From contig JAFDIV010000018.1 in the NCBI GenBank assembly GCA_019307815.1, positions 1 to 64,000 on the forward strand: a DNA stretch of 64,000 nucleotides, given 5' to 3'. This stretch comes from Deltaproteobacteria bacterium. GTDB taxonomy: Bacteria > Desulfobacterota > DSM-4660 > Desulfatiglandales > Desulfatiglandaceae. Below, piece by piece: positions 43,988 to 53,443 of this stretch. The notes below the pieces were generated by a model that worked only from the letters and a program-made list of their open reading frames with translations, did no database searches and was not told the DNA's origin. How positions within the stretch are numbered: position 1 is the first letter of the stretch; each line of letters opens with the position of its first letter. Both the position numbers and the translations under genes were made by a program.

Positions 43988-45061
43988 ATGAAAAGGAAGT
44001 CTTCTTCACGGCTCTATCTTTTTCTGGCCTTCCTTATCGGTTGTGCCGGCCTGGCCTATTGTTTTGGGGCCCTTGACTTTTCCTGGATTGTGAAAGATCC
44101 CTCAGTCTTGTGGAAAAGTCTCTGTAAGCCTTTGCTACGGCTTGTGCTTTTCATATCACTTGGCCTTTTTATCGGGCAGCTTATCGAGGCCATAGGGTGG
44201 ACTAATAGGCTTGCTATAATGGTGCGCCCTCTTATGCGCTGGGGGCATTTGACAGAAAAGATTGGCGCAGCGTTCACCACGGCCTTTTTCTCCGGTATCG
44301 CCGCTCTTGCCATGATTATTTCCTTTTACAAAGATGGAGCAATGGAGGAGAGAGAGGTGACCTTGGCTGTTTTGCTTAATACCTTCCCATCCTATTTTCT
44401 GCACCTGCCAACCACGTTTTTCATAATATTGCCATTGGCCGGCTCTGCTGGGGCCATATACTTGTTAATAACCTTTTTTGCTGCTATTTTGCGGCTCATA
44501 GTAATCCTGTTGTGGTCAAGGAGACATTTTCCAGAACCCGAAGATTTTCCCACAGAGGTAAAGGCCAAGGACAGGTGGAACTGGAAAAAGATACTGCAAG
44601 ACATGAGGAGCAGATTTATGAGCAGGCTGGGCAGAATAATGGTGCTTGTTTTGCCCATTTATGTTCTGATTTTGCTTTTATCCCATGCGGGTTTTTTCCT
44701 ATGGATAAGAAAACTACTTGCTGAACATGTAGGAACAGCGTTTATGCCCCTGGACGCCATGTCAATAATTGTTGTAAGCCTTATGACAGAGTTTACCTCA
44801 GGATATGCCGCTGCAGGGGCCCTATTGAAGGCCGGCACCCTAAACGTTGCGCAAACCGTGCTGGCTCTGCTAGCGGGGAATATAATTTCGACCCCTGTTC
44901 GATCATTCAGGCATCAAATGCCTGTCTATATGGGCATTTTCAGCCCTGCTAAAGGGGTCAAGCTGATGATAATGACACAGGGATTCAGGGTGCTTAGCCT
45001 AATGGTGGCCGGCGGCATCTTTCTGATGGCTATGCTTTTGCTTCAAGACATTCACTTTTGA
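43988..45061 (+). CDS. Nucleoside-recognition (Gate) domain membrane protein
   Basis: A 357-residue integral membrane protein with about eight hydrophobic segments and two Gate-type modules (SGIAALAMIISFYKDGAMEE, about 105-124, and MTEFTSGYAAAGALLKAGTL in the second half). The family includes transport-like proteins of uncertain substrate. It lies between the ferredoxin and the second cbiP (four-base overlap), so it probably acts in the cobalamin system, perhaps in metal or corrinoid movement. A second Gate protein is found next to the chelatase genes at 63 kb. Confidence 0.8.
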   Translation: MKRKSSSRLYLFLAFLIGCAGLAYCFGALDFSWIVKDPSVLWKSLCKPLLRLVLFISLGLFIGQLIEAIGWTNRLAIMVRPLMRWGHLTEKIGAAFTTAFFSGIAALAMIISFYKDGAMEEREVTLAVLLNTFPSYFLHLPTTFFIILPLAGSAGAIYLLITFFAAILRLIVILLWSRRHFPEPEDFPTEVKAKDRWNWKKILQDMRSRFMSRLGRIMVLVLPIYVLILLLSHAGFFLWIRKLLAEHVGTAFMPLDAMSIIVVSLMTEFTSGYAAAGALLKAGTLNVAQTVLALLAGNIISTPVRSFRHQMPVYMGIFSPAKGVKLMIMTQGFRVLSLMVAGGIFLMAMLLLQDIHF

Positions 45062-45081
45062 CCTATAGATGGAAGTTGGAA

Positions 45082-46641
45082 ATGACTGTTAGTTTAATGC
45101 TTCTAGGGACGGGAAGTGATGTGGGCAAATCCATTGCTGTAACAGCGTTTTGCCGGATCCTGAAACGGAGGGGGTTGAAGGTAGCTCCCTTCAAGGCCCA
45201 GAATATGTCAAACAACTCATTTGTGACAGTTGAAGGAGGGGAAATAGGAAGAGCCCAGGTGGTGCAGGCAGAGGCGGCAGGCCTGCTGCCCTCGATTCAC
45301 ATGAATCCCATATTACTTAAGCCATCGAGTGGTCAAGCTGCCCAGATCATTCTACAAGGCAAGGTTGCCACTCAGATGAGCGCCATGGACTATCACAAGA
45401 TAAAACCAAGGCTCGTTGAAATTGTTATGGATTCATACACAAGGCTGTCAAAGAACTATGATGTTATCGTGATGGAAGGGGCGGGCAGTTGTTGCGAGAT
45501 GAATCTTAAGCATAATGACCTTGTGAATTTCCAAATGGCCAAGGCTGCGGAGGCATCATGTATCCTGGTTGCAGACATTGATCGGGGAGGGGTGTTTGCA
45601 CAGATCATAGGCACTATGGAGCTCATGACAAAAGAAGAAAGGGATATGACAATAGGATTTCTTATTAATAAGTTCAGAGGAGATCCGCGACTGTTCGAAT
45701 CAGGCATTAAATATATAGAAGAGAAAACAGGCAAGCCTGTACTGGGCCTTGTGCCATTTTACCATGATATTCTCATTGATCCTGAAGATTCAGTTGCCGT
45801 GCAGGAGGACAGAAGGGGCATTAAACCAGTAACAAGTAACACCGTAAATATAGGAGTAGTGAGGCTGCCCGCCATTTCCAATTTTACTGATTTGGAAATA
45901 CTGGAAAGGGAGCCGGATGTGGTGGTGAATTATTTGTCAAGGCCATCACAGCTTGATGATGGATACGACTGTCTGGTAATTCCCGGAACAAAGAATGTGA
46001 TGGAGGATGCCGACTGGCTTAGGAAGAGGGGCTGGAGAAAGACAATTTATCAGTTTTTGAGCCAAGGACGTATAGTAATGGGGATCTGTGGAGGATATCA
46101 GCTCCTTGGGCAGACAATAAAAGATCCTTATGAGATTGAGTCAAAAAGGGCTGAGGTGAAAGGCCTTGGTGTGTTGCCCCTCCAAACAGTATTGGAGCGA
46201 GAAAAGATTGTTCGTGAGGTGAGAGGAATATGCTTAGCCAATGGTAAACATATTGTTGGTTATGAAATACACATGGGCAGGACTCGACCCATGACAAATA
46301 GTGGTGAACCTTATTTGAGAATTCATGGGGTTAACCGTCGCAACTGGTGGAATGATGGATGGATAAGAGAAGACAGGCAAGTTATGGGTACTTATGTTCA
46401 TGGGATCTTTGATGCACCGGGATTCAGAGCTGATTTTCTGAACAGGATCAGGGTAAGCAAAGGATTGAAGCAAAGACCTGCCAGGAGAGGAAGACTGGTG
46501 AGGTTCAGAGAATATGACAAGCTGGCGGATCATTTTGAGGGCTATTGTGATGTGCAACGTATCCTTAGGCTGGCGGGATTGGATCAAGGAGTTAGGAGAC
46601 TGGGGAGAGGACAAGGAAAAAGCCTAAAGGTCAAAGGTTAA
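45082..46641 (+). CDS. cbiP: Cobyric acid synthase (CbiP/CobQ), copy 2
   Basis: A second complete CbiP of about 519 residues, very similar along its whole length to the one at 27827 (for example FKAQNMSNNSFVTVEGGEIG and DIDRGGVFAQIIGT). The ATP motif GTGSDVGKS, the amidotransferase cysteine in GICGGYQLLG and the histidine in GTYVHGIFD are kept, so it should be active. The start at 45082 gives the family opening; an upstream TTG at 45058 is unlikely. The C-terminal 17 residues are an added basic tail. It ends the porin-cbiK-cbiL operon. Confidence 0.94.
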   Translation: MTVSLMLLGTGSDVGKSIAVTAFCRILKRRGLKVAPFKAQNMSNNSFVTVEGGEIGRAQVVQAEAAGLLPSIHMNPILLKPSSGQAAQIILQGKVATQMSAMDYHKIKPRLVEIVMDSYTRLSKNYDVIVMEGAGSCCEMNLKHNDLVNFQMAKAAEASCILVADIDRGGVFAQIIGTMELMTKEERDMTIGFLINKFRGDPRLFESGIKYIEEKTGKPVLGLVPFYHDILIDPEDSVAVQEDRRGIKPVTSNTVNIGVVRLPAISNFTDLEILEREPDVVVNYLSRPSQLDDGYDCLVIPGTKNVMEDADWLRKRGWRKTIYQFLSQGRIVMGICGGYQLLGQTIKDPYEIESKRAEVKGLGVLPLQTVLEREKIVREVRGICLANGKHIVGYEIHMGRTRPMTNSGEPYLRIHGVNRRNWWNDGWIREDRQVMGTYVHGIFDAPGFRADFLNRIRVSKGLKQRPARRGRLVRFREYDKLADHFEGYCDVQRILRLAGLDQGVRRLGRGQGKSLKVKG

Positions 46642-46825
46642 CCAGTAATAACAATGTTAAATGTCAAAGTTCAAATGCCAAATGAACGACAAATGTCATT
46701 TCAAGGGGTGATAGCCCGGGAAACCCTTTCCCAGTAATAGAGACCACGAGTTTCTCCCTTCGGTCGAAATGACATCCCACGGCAGCCGGGTTATCGATGA
46801 ATTACACAAGGCAGCGTCCTGGTTT

Positions 46826-46868
46826 CCAAGGCCTGCGGACTTATAAGCTTGAGGCTGGCAGGCCTTGG
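46826..46868. repeat. Intergenic hairpin
   Basis: CCAAGGCCTGC (46826-46836) and GCAGGCCTTGG (46858-46868) are perfect inverted arms, extended imperfectly by GTTTCC/GGAAAC. No T run follows. The surrounding 46642-46973 is gene-free and also has a half copy of the REP-like element (46763-46773) and AAATGTCAAA-type short repeats. Confidence 0.5.
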
Positions 46869-46973
46869 CAAGGAAACTGTCATTCTGTGCGGTGACTGGA
46901 AAGAGGCGAAATTGATACAATCGGAAGCAATAAAGCCCTCAGATCAAGCGCCTCGTGCCTCGAGCTTAAACTT

Positions 46974-47087
46974 ATGAAATCTGCCTTTTGCATAGCAGGG
47001 ACTCAGAGAGATCTAGAAAATTACAGTTATGCCTTTAGCTCCAAGCGATATTTTTTGGGCGGGCAGATTTTCATAGGGCCCAAATAA
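46974..47087 (+). pseudogene. cbiA: Stub of a second cbiA
   Basis: The ATG at 46974 begins MKSAFCIAGT, the same ten residues as the intact cbiA at 29354, and the DNA is nearly the same over about 30 bases. Similarity stops where the P-loop should begin (the stub reads QRDLENYS), and the frame ends at 47087 after 37 codons. It follows the second cbiP just as the intact cbiA follows the first, so it is best read as the remains of a duplicated cbiP-cbiA pair. Confidence 0.75.
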
Positions 47088-47124
47088 TTGTGGGCTTCTT
47101 GGTGGTGGGGAAGGCCATAGTTCT

Positions 47125-48467
47125 TTATTGTTGCGGGAAAACAATCCTCAGGCGTTTTATTTTTCTACGCAAGGTATTTTTGTTAATCCCGAGTTCGCGG
47201 GCCGTAGCCAGTTTTTTCCAATTATTTCTTTGAAGAGCCATTTCAATGGCCCGTTTTTCGATTTCTTTAAGGGTTAGTCCTGTGGGCACAAGCATTGATC
47301 GATCACTTGGGATAACTCGCTGAGGTAAATGTTCCAAGCGAATCAATTCTTCTTGGCAAAGAACAAAGGCATGCTCTATGGCATTTTCAAGCTCACGTAC
47401 ATTGCCCGGCCAATCATAAAGCATCAAAGCTGCCATCGCCTCTTGGGTCAGGCCCACAATGTGTTTGCCCTTTAGATGATTAAAACGATCGACAAAATGA
47501 TCCACCAAAAGTGGGATATCCTCTTTCCTTTCGCAAAGCTTTGGCAGAGATAGCTTTATTACATCAATCCGGAAATATAGATCTTCTCTGAATTTTCCCT
47601 CTCGGACCAATTGTTCCAAATTTCGGTGTGTCGCTGCAACAACTCGAGCATTAGTCTTGACCTTTTTTGTAGAGCCTAAAGGCTCATAGACCTTTTCCTC
47701 CAAGACACGCAAAAGGCGAATTTGAACAGCCTGAGAGATGTCACCGATCTCACCCAAGAAAATTGTCCCATTTTGAGCAAGGGCAAATCGACCTGGTTTA
47801 TCCTTTTTGGCGTCAGTAAATGCTCCGGCCTTGTATCCGAAAAGTTCGGATTCACATAATGTATCCGGTAAGGCGCCACAGTTGACGGCTATGAAGGGCC
47901 CATTCCTCCTTGGGCTATGGTTATGAATAGCTCTAGCAATTAGTTCTTTTCCTGTGCCACTTGCCCCTTCTATCAATACCGTGGTGTTACTTTCAGCAAT
48001 CTGGGGAGAATTGAAAATAGCTTTAGCATCTTGTCATTTTTGCTCACAATGTCATCAAAGGAGTTCTGTTTGAGCAGGGCCTTTCTAAGTTTGGTTACTG
48101 GTGTCAAGTCTCGAAATGTCTCAACTCCACCTATGACCTTGCCCTGTTCATCCTTAAGCAACGTGGTGTTCACGCTGATGGGAATACTTTTTCTGTCCGC
48201 GCGAATAATATGGACTGGCATATTTACAATAGGTCTTCCATTTTGAATGGTCTGCCTCAGTATGCATCCTGTTTCGCAGACATTGGCCTTTAAGACCTCG
48301 GAGCATGGTTTGCCGATTGCTTTGGCTCTCGGAATTCCTGTTATGTTCTCAGCCCCTCGATTGAATGAGGTTATGTGAAATTTCAGATTAACCGTAAAGA
48401 CTCCATCAGCAATGCTATCCAATATGATTTGGTGGTGGCGTTGAATGGAGTCTTTGTGATGTTTCAT
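47125..48467 (-). pseudogene. Broken sigma-54 activator (PAS/AAA+/Fis)
   Basis: The PAS half (48467 to about 47973) and the AAA+/Fis half (47976 to 47125) are in different frames; one extra base in the CCCC run near 47999-48003 would join them as SILPQIAESNTTVLIEGASG. The AAA+ domain keeps Walker A GASGTGKE and GAFTDA but its Walker B reads IFLGEIGD, with glycine instead of the essential aspartate, and the C-terminal helix-turn-helix (ATARELGINKNTLRRKI) is intact. Two separate lesions argue for real decay. The PAS domain has the CSEV..CETGC cysteine pattern also seen in the activator at 1689. It points away from the cytochrome gene, its likely former target. Confidence 0.85.
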
Positions 48468-48588
48468 TTTAGGAACTGAATTTAGATAGTTATTAAAATA
48501 TGGATGGGACGCGAGGTATCTGAAAAAGTTTTTATCAACATGACGCCCCTAATGTCAATCATTGAAAGCAGATCCAAATAATATGAAG

Positions 48589-48613
48589 TTCCTGGAACCC
48601 TTAGTCCCAGGAA
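48589..48613. promoter_or_regulatory. Inverted repeat, possible activator site
   Basis: TTCCTGG (48589-48595) and CCAGGAA (48607-48613) are 7-bp arms around 11 bases, about 155 bases upstream of the sigma-54 promoter at 48768. The rest of 48468-48896 contains no gene. Confidence 0.45.
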
Positions 48614-48767
48614 GAAAATATGAGAGGGAGTATTTTGCCCCCATGATTTCATATAAAAGGATGCATATTGTTCCAAATTTCATTAGAGCTAACAAGATTG
48701 CGCCTTTCATTTTGATATAACCAATTAAGATCACATGTTTTTTTGTTTGTTTGTGTTTTGTAACTCT

Positions 48768-48782
48768 TGGCACAAATATTGC
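48768..48782 (+). promoter_or_regulatory. Sigma-54 (-24/-12) promoter of the cytochrome gene
   Basis: TGGCACAAATATTGC matches both elements (TGGCAC, TTGC) at the right spacing. The RNA would start near 48794, about 100 bases before the cytochrome start. The divergent neighbour is a broken sigma-54 activator. Confidence 0.82.
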
Positions 48783-48896
48783 CCTATATCAAAAGGGTTC
48801 TTACTGAAAAAAGGGGTGATACAGAGAATATCATAATCTGGCAAAATGGCCGAGAAAATTAGACCGTACATCTAAGACTGATGGAGCAACAAAAAT

Positions 48897-50237
48897 ATGA
48901 AGACAATGAGATCTTCACTTATTATTTGCTTTGCCTTAGCAATTTTTCTGCTTCTGGTTTATTTCCCTAAGGATACTTTTTGTGCAAGACAAGAGAATTA
49001 CTGTTTTACCTGCCACACATCGGCCCGCAAACTCATACAGATAACGAGACAAATTTCCAAAACGCACAAGGCCAGGCCAGGGGCCTCGCCCGAGACCAAG
49101 GGGGAGGGGTGAGGAGGAGAAGTGGAGCCGTTGGCTCCACACGAGAAGGTGTTTGTGGACAGCTCCTTTGCCGAAGATGAAAATCACGGGCAACTTGGAT
49201 GTGAGGAGTGTCACGGTGGCAACCCAAATGACCCTGACTGGCGAACTGCCCATAGAGGAGTTGTAAGGGACCCCTCTTTCCCTGACCCTTCCAAGTCCTG
49301 TGGGTTATGTCATGACGATATTGCTGAGCATTACAAGAGTAGTCTGCACGTCAGCCTTTCTCCCTTCAAAAAAACGATAGAGACCCGAGCAAATCCCAAT
49401 AAGGCAGTGTACATGAAAGTGGATACAGCCAGGCAGGTACACTGTACGGCCTGTCATGCTAGTTGCGGTCAGTGCCATGTTAGTCGGCCGGATTCTGTAG
49501 GAGGGGGCTTCTTGGACAGCCACCTTTTCCAAAAGAGACCACCTGTACATACTGTCTGTACAGCATGTCATGGAAGCCGCATTGAGAAGGAGTATTTTGG
49601 CAAGAACAAGGGTATTCCCCCTGACATTCACAGACAGAAGTACTTCAAGTGCAGCAGGTGTCATAAGGCAGTGGAAATGCATGGTGACGGGGGCGATTAT
49701 GCAAATCGTTATGAGGTGAAAAACGTGCCGAAATGCTTGGATTGCCATAAGGCGATTTTTGATACAGCATCGGCCAATGCCGATGAACACCAAACACATA
49801 GGGGCAAAGTAAGCTGTCAGGTTTGCCATTCCATGCCTTACAAGAATTGTTCCGGCTGTCATTTTGGAAAAGACAACAAGGGGCTGAAGTTTTACAAGAC
49901 GGAGCGCTCCTGGATAGACTTCAAGGTTGGTCTTAATCCTTTGCGATCAGAAAATAGACCTGAGAGATTTGTCGTCGTCCGCCATGTCCCTGTGGATCCA
50001 GCCTCTTTTCAATACTATGTAAAAGATGGACTAAGCAATTTTGATAAACTCCCTACATGGAAAATGGCCACCCCTCACAATATCAGGCGGAAGACGCCTC
50101 AAAACAGCAGTTGTAATGCCTGTCATGGGAATCCAAAGCTCTTTCTGCGCCAAGAGGATGTTAAGCCTCAATATTTGAGAGCAAACCGAAACGTTGTTGT
50201 TCCTTTGGAGCTTATGCCAAAGAGAATAGAAAAATAA
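48897..50237 (+). CDS. Multihaem (11 CxxCH) cytochrome c with in-frame TGA
   Basis: Read as one frame, the gene has a signal peptide (SSLIICFALAIFLLLVYF), a first haem site CFTCH, then TGA at codon 72 (49110-49112), and ten further CxxCH motifs: CEECH, CGLCH, CTACH, CGQCH, CTACH, CSRCH, CLDCH, CQVCH, CSGCH and CNACH. The only restart (GTG 49122) would lack a signal peptide, so the haems could not be attached outside the membrane. The TGA is either a nonsense mutation or is read through; a hairpin follows it at 49122-49140. It would be a periplasmic electron carrier or oxidoreductase. A rhodanese lipoprotein follows, hinting at sulfur chemistry. Confidence 0.75.
49122..49140 (+). other. Perfect hairpin just after the in-frame TGA
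   Basis: GTGGAGCC-GTT-GGCTCCAC forms eight pairs and a three-base loop starting with G-T, nine bases after TGA (49110-49112). Distance and loop are broadly like bacterial selenocysteine insertion elements, though the loop is small. It could equally be chance. Confidence 0.4.
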
Positions 50238-50323
50238 ATGATAAAGGATGGATAAAAAGGAGTGGTTGCTGCCCAGGGTCATAGGGGTTTGTGGGAAAAA
50301 TGAAAAATTGTTAGAGGAGGGTA

Positions 50324-50764
50324 ATGATGAAACGATTTGGTGCTATTTTGACTGTGGTCATGTTCTCTTTGGGTTTGGCCTTATATGGCTGTGCGACACA
50401 GAGTTCGAAACCCATGACCGCCAAGGAGCTGGTTGCACAGGCCAGAAAGACTGTAAGCGAAGTCTCTGTCTCAACTGCAAAAGAAGCATTTGATAGAGGA
50501 GGTTATCTTTTTCTCGACTGCAGGGAGCCTAGAGAGTATAAGATGGGGCATATCCCAGGCGCCATAAATATTCCTAGAGGGCTGATAGAGTTCAAGGTTA
50601 CAAAGAAGATCCCAGATAAAAACACCAAGATCTTGGTATATTGTAAGTTTGGGGGAAGAGGTTGCCTCACTGCTTGTACCCTGTGCCGCATGGGATATAG
50701 ACACGTTGCAAACATTGCAGGCGGTTGGATGGCCTGGGAAAAGGCGGGATATCCTGTTGAATAA
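50324..50764 (+). CDS. Rhodanese-like lipoprotein
   Basis: A 146-residue protein with a lipoprotein signal (hydrophobic stretch then LALYGC, lipid cysteine near residue 23) and one rhodanese domain (about 48-145). The domain has LDCREPREYKMGHIPGAINI and the active-site loop YCKFGGRGC, with the catalytic cysteine in VYCKFGG and an extra downstream GCLTACTLC cluster. It probably works in the periplasm, attached to a membrane, on persulfide sulfur, together with the cytochrome upstream. GGAGGG precedes the double ATG at 50324/50327. Confidence 0.9.
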   Translation: MMKRFGAILTVVMFSLGLALYGCATQSSKPMTAKELVAQARKTVSEVSVSTAKEAFDRGGYLFLDCREPREYKMGHIPGAINIPRGLIEFKVTKKIPDKNTKILVYCKFGGRGCLTACTLCRMGYRHVANIAGGWMAWEKAGYPVE

Positions 50765-51010
50765 GAACCTATTATGAAGTCATTAGGCCGTAAGAACCAG
50801 GCGAAGAGGACATATCTTGTTCTTTTCGCCTTGCATACTGCGACCATGCTTAGGAAATGGCGTAGTACCAAATGAGAAGGGTACCATTCGAATTTCGATC
50901 CGAGGGTGCTTTTTGTTAGATTGGAATAGCGCTTACCTTAAATTCCACTGGTTTGCTTGCCTTTTAAGCTTCGGTTTTTTCTTCAAAAGTGTCTTGCTCA
51001 AGCTTGGGGC

Positions 51011-51041
51011 TTGACATTTATCCTTCAAGGATACATAAGTT
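51011..51041 (+). promoter_or_regulatory. Promoter-like site with internal dyad
   Basis: TTGACA (51011-51016) is followed by TATCCTTCAAGGATA (51019-51033), a perfect palindrome lying in the spacer, and TAAGTT at 51036-51041 with a 19-base spacing. A dyad within a long spacer is the layout of MerR-type promoters. What it controls today is only the peptidase remnant at 51083. The rest of 50765-51082 shows no gene. Confidence 0.45.
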
Positions 51042-51082
51042 ACATTATTTCTCCCCTTGGGGAATAGTAGAATAACTTTGTC

Positions 51083-51388
51083 GTGGAGAGCATGCGGTTG
51101 TTAAACGACAGGCAAACGGGCGGCATTGGACCTGATCATCCCTTTGTCCAGAAGGTTTGCGAGATTACCCGGGAAATAACGGGTAAGAAGGTAATCCCTA
51201 CCGGAAACATGGATGGTTATTCTTCCCTAGGGAACGCCTACTGGACCTCTCAGGCAGGGGTGGCGGCAATCATGTACGGTGGTGGGGCCTTTTCTAGGGC
51301 CCATAGCGTGGATGAATATATTACTGTAGATGAACTGGTGGAGACCGCGAAGGTCTTTGCAGGACTTGTAATCGAGTTTTGCGTATAG
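51083..51388 (+). pseudogene. C-terminal remnant of an M20 (ArgE/DapE-type) peptidase
   Basis: The 101 codons match the last quarter of M20 metallopeptidases: PTGNMDGYSSLGNAYWTSQA, MYGGGAFSRAHSVDEYITVD with the metal-type histidine, then ELVETAKVFAGLVIEF. The N-terminal catalytic domain, which should be about 300 residues, is not present upstream in any frame. The GTG start is only the first possible codon of the open frame. It is therefore a gene fragment. Confidence 0.7.
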
Positions 51389-51417
51389 GCTGAGAAGAAC
51401 TAGAAGAGTGAAGTATT

Positions 51418-51597
51418 TTAGCCCCTGTGAATTCGGAGTACCAGCCCGACCATCATGGCCGCACCGACTGGAAGGGCGGCATCTGTAAAATCGAATTGAT
51501 CGTTATGGAGTCCTATATTTTTGGTTATGCCTGTGTAATCCAGGTATGACTTCCTCCAGGCTATTTCGGTGACTACGGAGCCCTGCAGAAAAGCCAT
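51418..51597 (-). pseudogene. C-terminal remnant of an M20D amidohydrolase
   Basis: On the minus strand, 59 codons end in GLHNDQFDFTDAALPVGAAM, MVGLVLR and a stop at 51420-51418. This is the standard end of M20D amidohydrolases (hippurate/indole-acyl hydrolase type). The upstream frame is closed within a few codons, so the rest of the gene is missing. It lies tail-to-tail with the other M20 remnant and just behind the MATE gene. Confidence 0.65.
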
Positions 51598-51601
51598 CCT
51601 A

Positions 51602-53152
51602 TCATACTAAGGGAGACCTGGATGGGGTTTGATCAAAATTCTGGGCCTTGGCTGTGATTCCTGGCTGATAGGAAAGTCCTCCGGCCACTCCCCCCATGTC
51701 CTTAGGCTCCTCTATCACACGCATTTTTTTCCACTTCCCTTGCTTGTAACGTACCATGAATGCCACCCCGAGGGCACATACATAAAGAGTGGCGATTGTC
51801 CAGACCGTAAAGAGCCCTCCGCCGAACACCTCCACGGCAAGGTAGGTGGGCAGGATCATCATGCCAAGTGACATGGCTCCCACCGTCCACATTATGAACC
51901 GAGTATCCCCTGCTCCCTTTATTGCGCCTGAGAAGACCAGGTTCAGGGAATCAAAGAGGCAGAATACTGCCACGAAGCGGAGCAAGATGACCCCCAGCTC
52001 ACGGATTTGGGCGTACTCAAGGGCGCTGGAAGCACCGCTTTTGAACAGATCCAAGAGGGGTCTTGGGGTTAGAAGAAAAACGGCTGAGACCAGCATCATA
52101 TAGAGCAGGGTAATGTGAAGGGCGCTGGTGGTGGAGTAGGCCCCATCTTCGGGACTGCCACGGCCCACTGCCTGGCCCACTAGGGTGGAGTTTCCGATAT
52201 GAAAACCCACCATGGGCAGGAAAGACAGTGATTCAATGGAAAGTACAATATTGGAGGCGGCGAGCTCCAGGTCACCCAGACGGCCGATCATCTGGATAAA
52301 GAAGGTGAATCCGGAGATCTCCAGGAAAAATTGGATGCCGCTTGGAAGGCCATAACGCATGAGGCGGCCGAAGAGTTCCCTGTCAAATCTTCGAGCCTTC
52401 CAAGTTCCGTAGGTTCGTCGGTTGCTTTGTCTGAAGATGAGCAGGGCTAGGATGGCGACAATGACCGCGTAGGCCGTAACAGTGGCGATCCCCGCTCCGA
52501 CGATACCCAGCTCTGGAAAGGGCCCTACACCGTTGATGAGGCAGTAGTCCAAGGGGATATTGACCGCAGCTCCTGTCATGTGAACGGCCATGGTAGTCCA
52601 GGTCAGCCCACGGCCGGTGTAAAAGGCGGCGAGGGCAGAGCCCAGAACCGGAAGTCCTGCACCTAGTGTAAGTATGTTGAAATAAACGACCTCTAGGTTT
52701 CTCACTTGAGGTGAATGCCCGATAAGGTCAAAGATAGGGCCTGACACGAAGAAAAGGGCAGCCAGAATCAGGGCAGAGATCAGGGAGAAGTAGATCCCCT
52801 GCCAAAGGGCAGCACCGACCCGGGAATAGGCCCTAGCTCCGCTGTATTGTGCCACAAAAGCATTGGTGTATGAGGCCACTCCCATAAAAAAGGATATGGC
52901 CGTAAATGAAAGGATACCCGCCGGGAGGGCTGCCGATATGGTTTCCACAGAGTAATTGGCTAGAAACATCCTATCAGTGAACTGCATCAAGGTAAGCGAC
53001 CCCATAGAGGCTACAAGGGGCAAGCTGATGGCCAGGACATTGCGGTATCCGTTTGGATTTTTCCATCGCCTTAACATGATCCGTAATATCTCCCAAAACC
53101 CAAAGGAAAACGATCCTTGGGGTTGAAAATCATTTTTTCCCTTGGCATACAA
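51602..53152 (-). CDS. MATE-family efflux transporter
   Basis: A 516-residue inner-membrane protein with 12 hydrophobic segments. The two homologous halves begin VLAISLPLVASMGSLTLMQF then TDRMFLANYSVE and RYGLPSGIQFFLEISGFTFF. MATE pumps export drugs or metabolites in exchange for sodium or protons. The start may be the later ATG in MLRRWKNPNGYRN (about residue 26), since the first residues are polar and unconserved. Upstream bases 53153-53443 hold no gene I can support. Confidence 0.92.
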   Translation of the reverse strand: MYAKGKNDFQPQGSFSFGFWEILRIMLRRWKNPNGYRNVLAISLPLVASMGSLTLMQFTDRMFLANYSVETISAALPAGILSFTAISFFMGVASYTNAFVAQYSGARAYSRVGAALWQGIYFSLISALILAALFFVSGPIFDLIGHSPQVRNLEVVYFNILTLGAGLPVLGSALAAFYTGRGLTWTTMAVHMTGAAVNIPLDYCLINGVGPFPELGIVGAGIATVTAYAVIVAILALLIFRQSNRRTYGTWKARRFDRELFGRLMRYGLPSGIQFFLEISGFTFFIQMIGRLGDLELAASNIVLSIESLSFLPMVGFHIGNSTLVGQAVGRGSPEDGAYSTTSALHITLLYMMLVSAVFLLTPRPLLDLFKSGASSALEYAQIRELGVILLRFVAVFCLFDSLNLVFSGAIKGAGDTRFIMWTVGAMSLGMMILPTYLAVEVFGGGLFTVWTIATLYVCALGVAFMVRYKQGKWKKMRVIEEPKDMGGVAGGLSYQPGITAKAQNFDQTPSRSPLV

Positions 53153-53443
53153 CCGCAGCCAAGGCTTGCGTGGTAGTCGAGCCGATCCTTGCTGGAAGGT
53201 CTTTGCAGGGGCAAAGCCGCGGAAGATACGCTACCGAGTGCTTAGGAAAAGCTCAGCTTAAAAATAGTCGCTGAATCTCATAATGTCAATTGTAGTAATT
53301 GATGCCAATGGCTGGCTTTGTTGACATGGAGCGGAAAACAAGGCGGTGTTAGGAAAAAGTTCTCTTTCTGAGGTGCACTGACATATCTTGCCAAAATAAA
53401 GGCCTTAAGTCCTTTTTGTGTGACAAGAGCATCCTTAGGGAAT

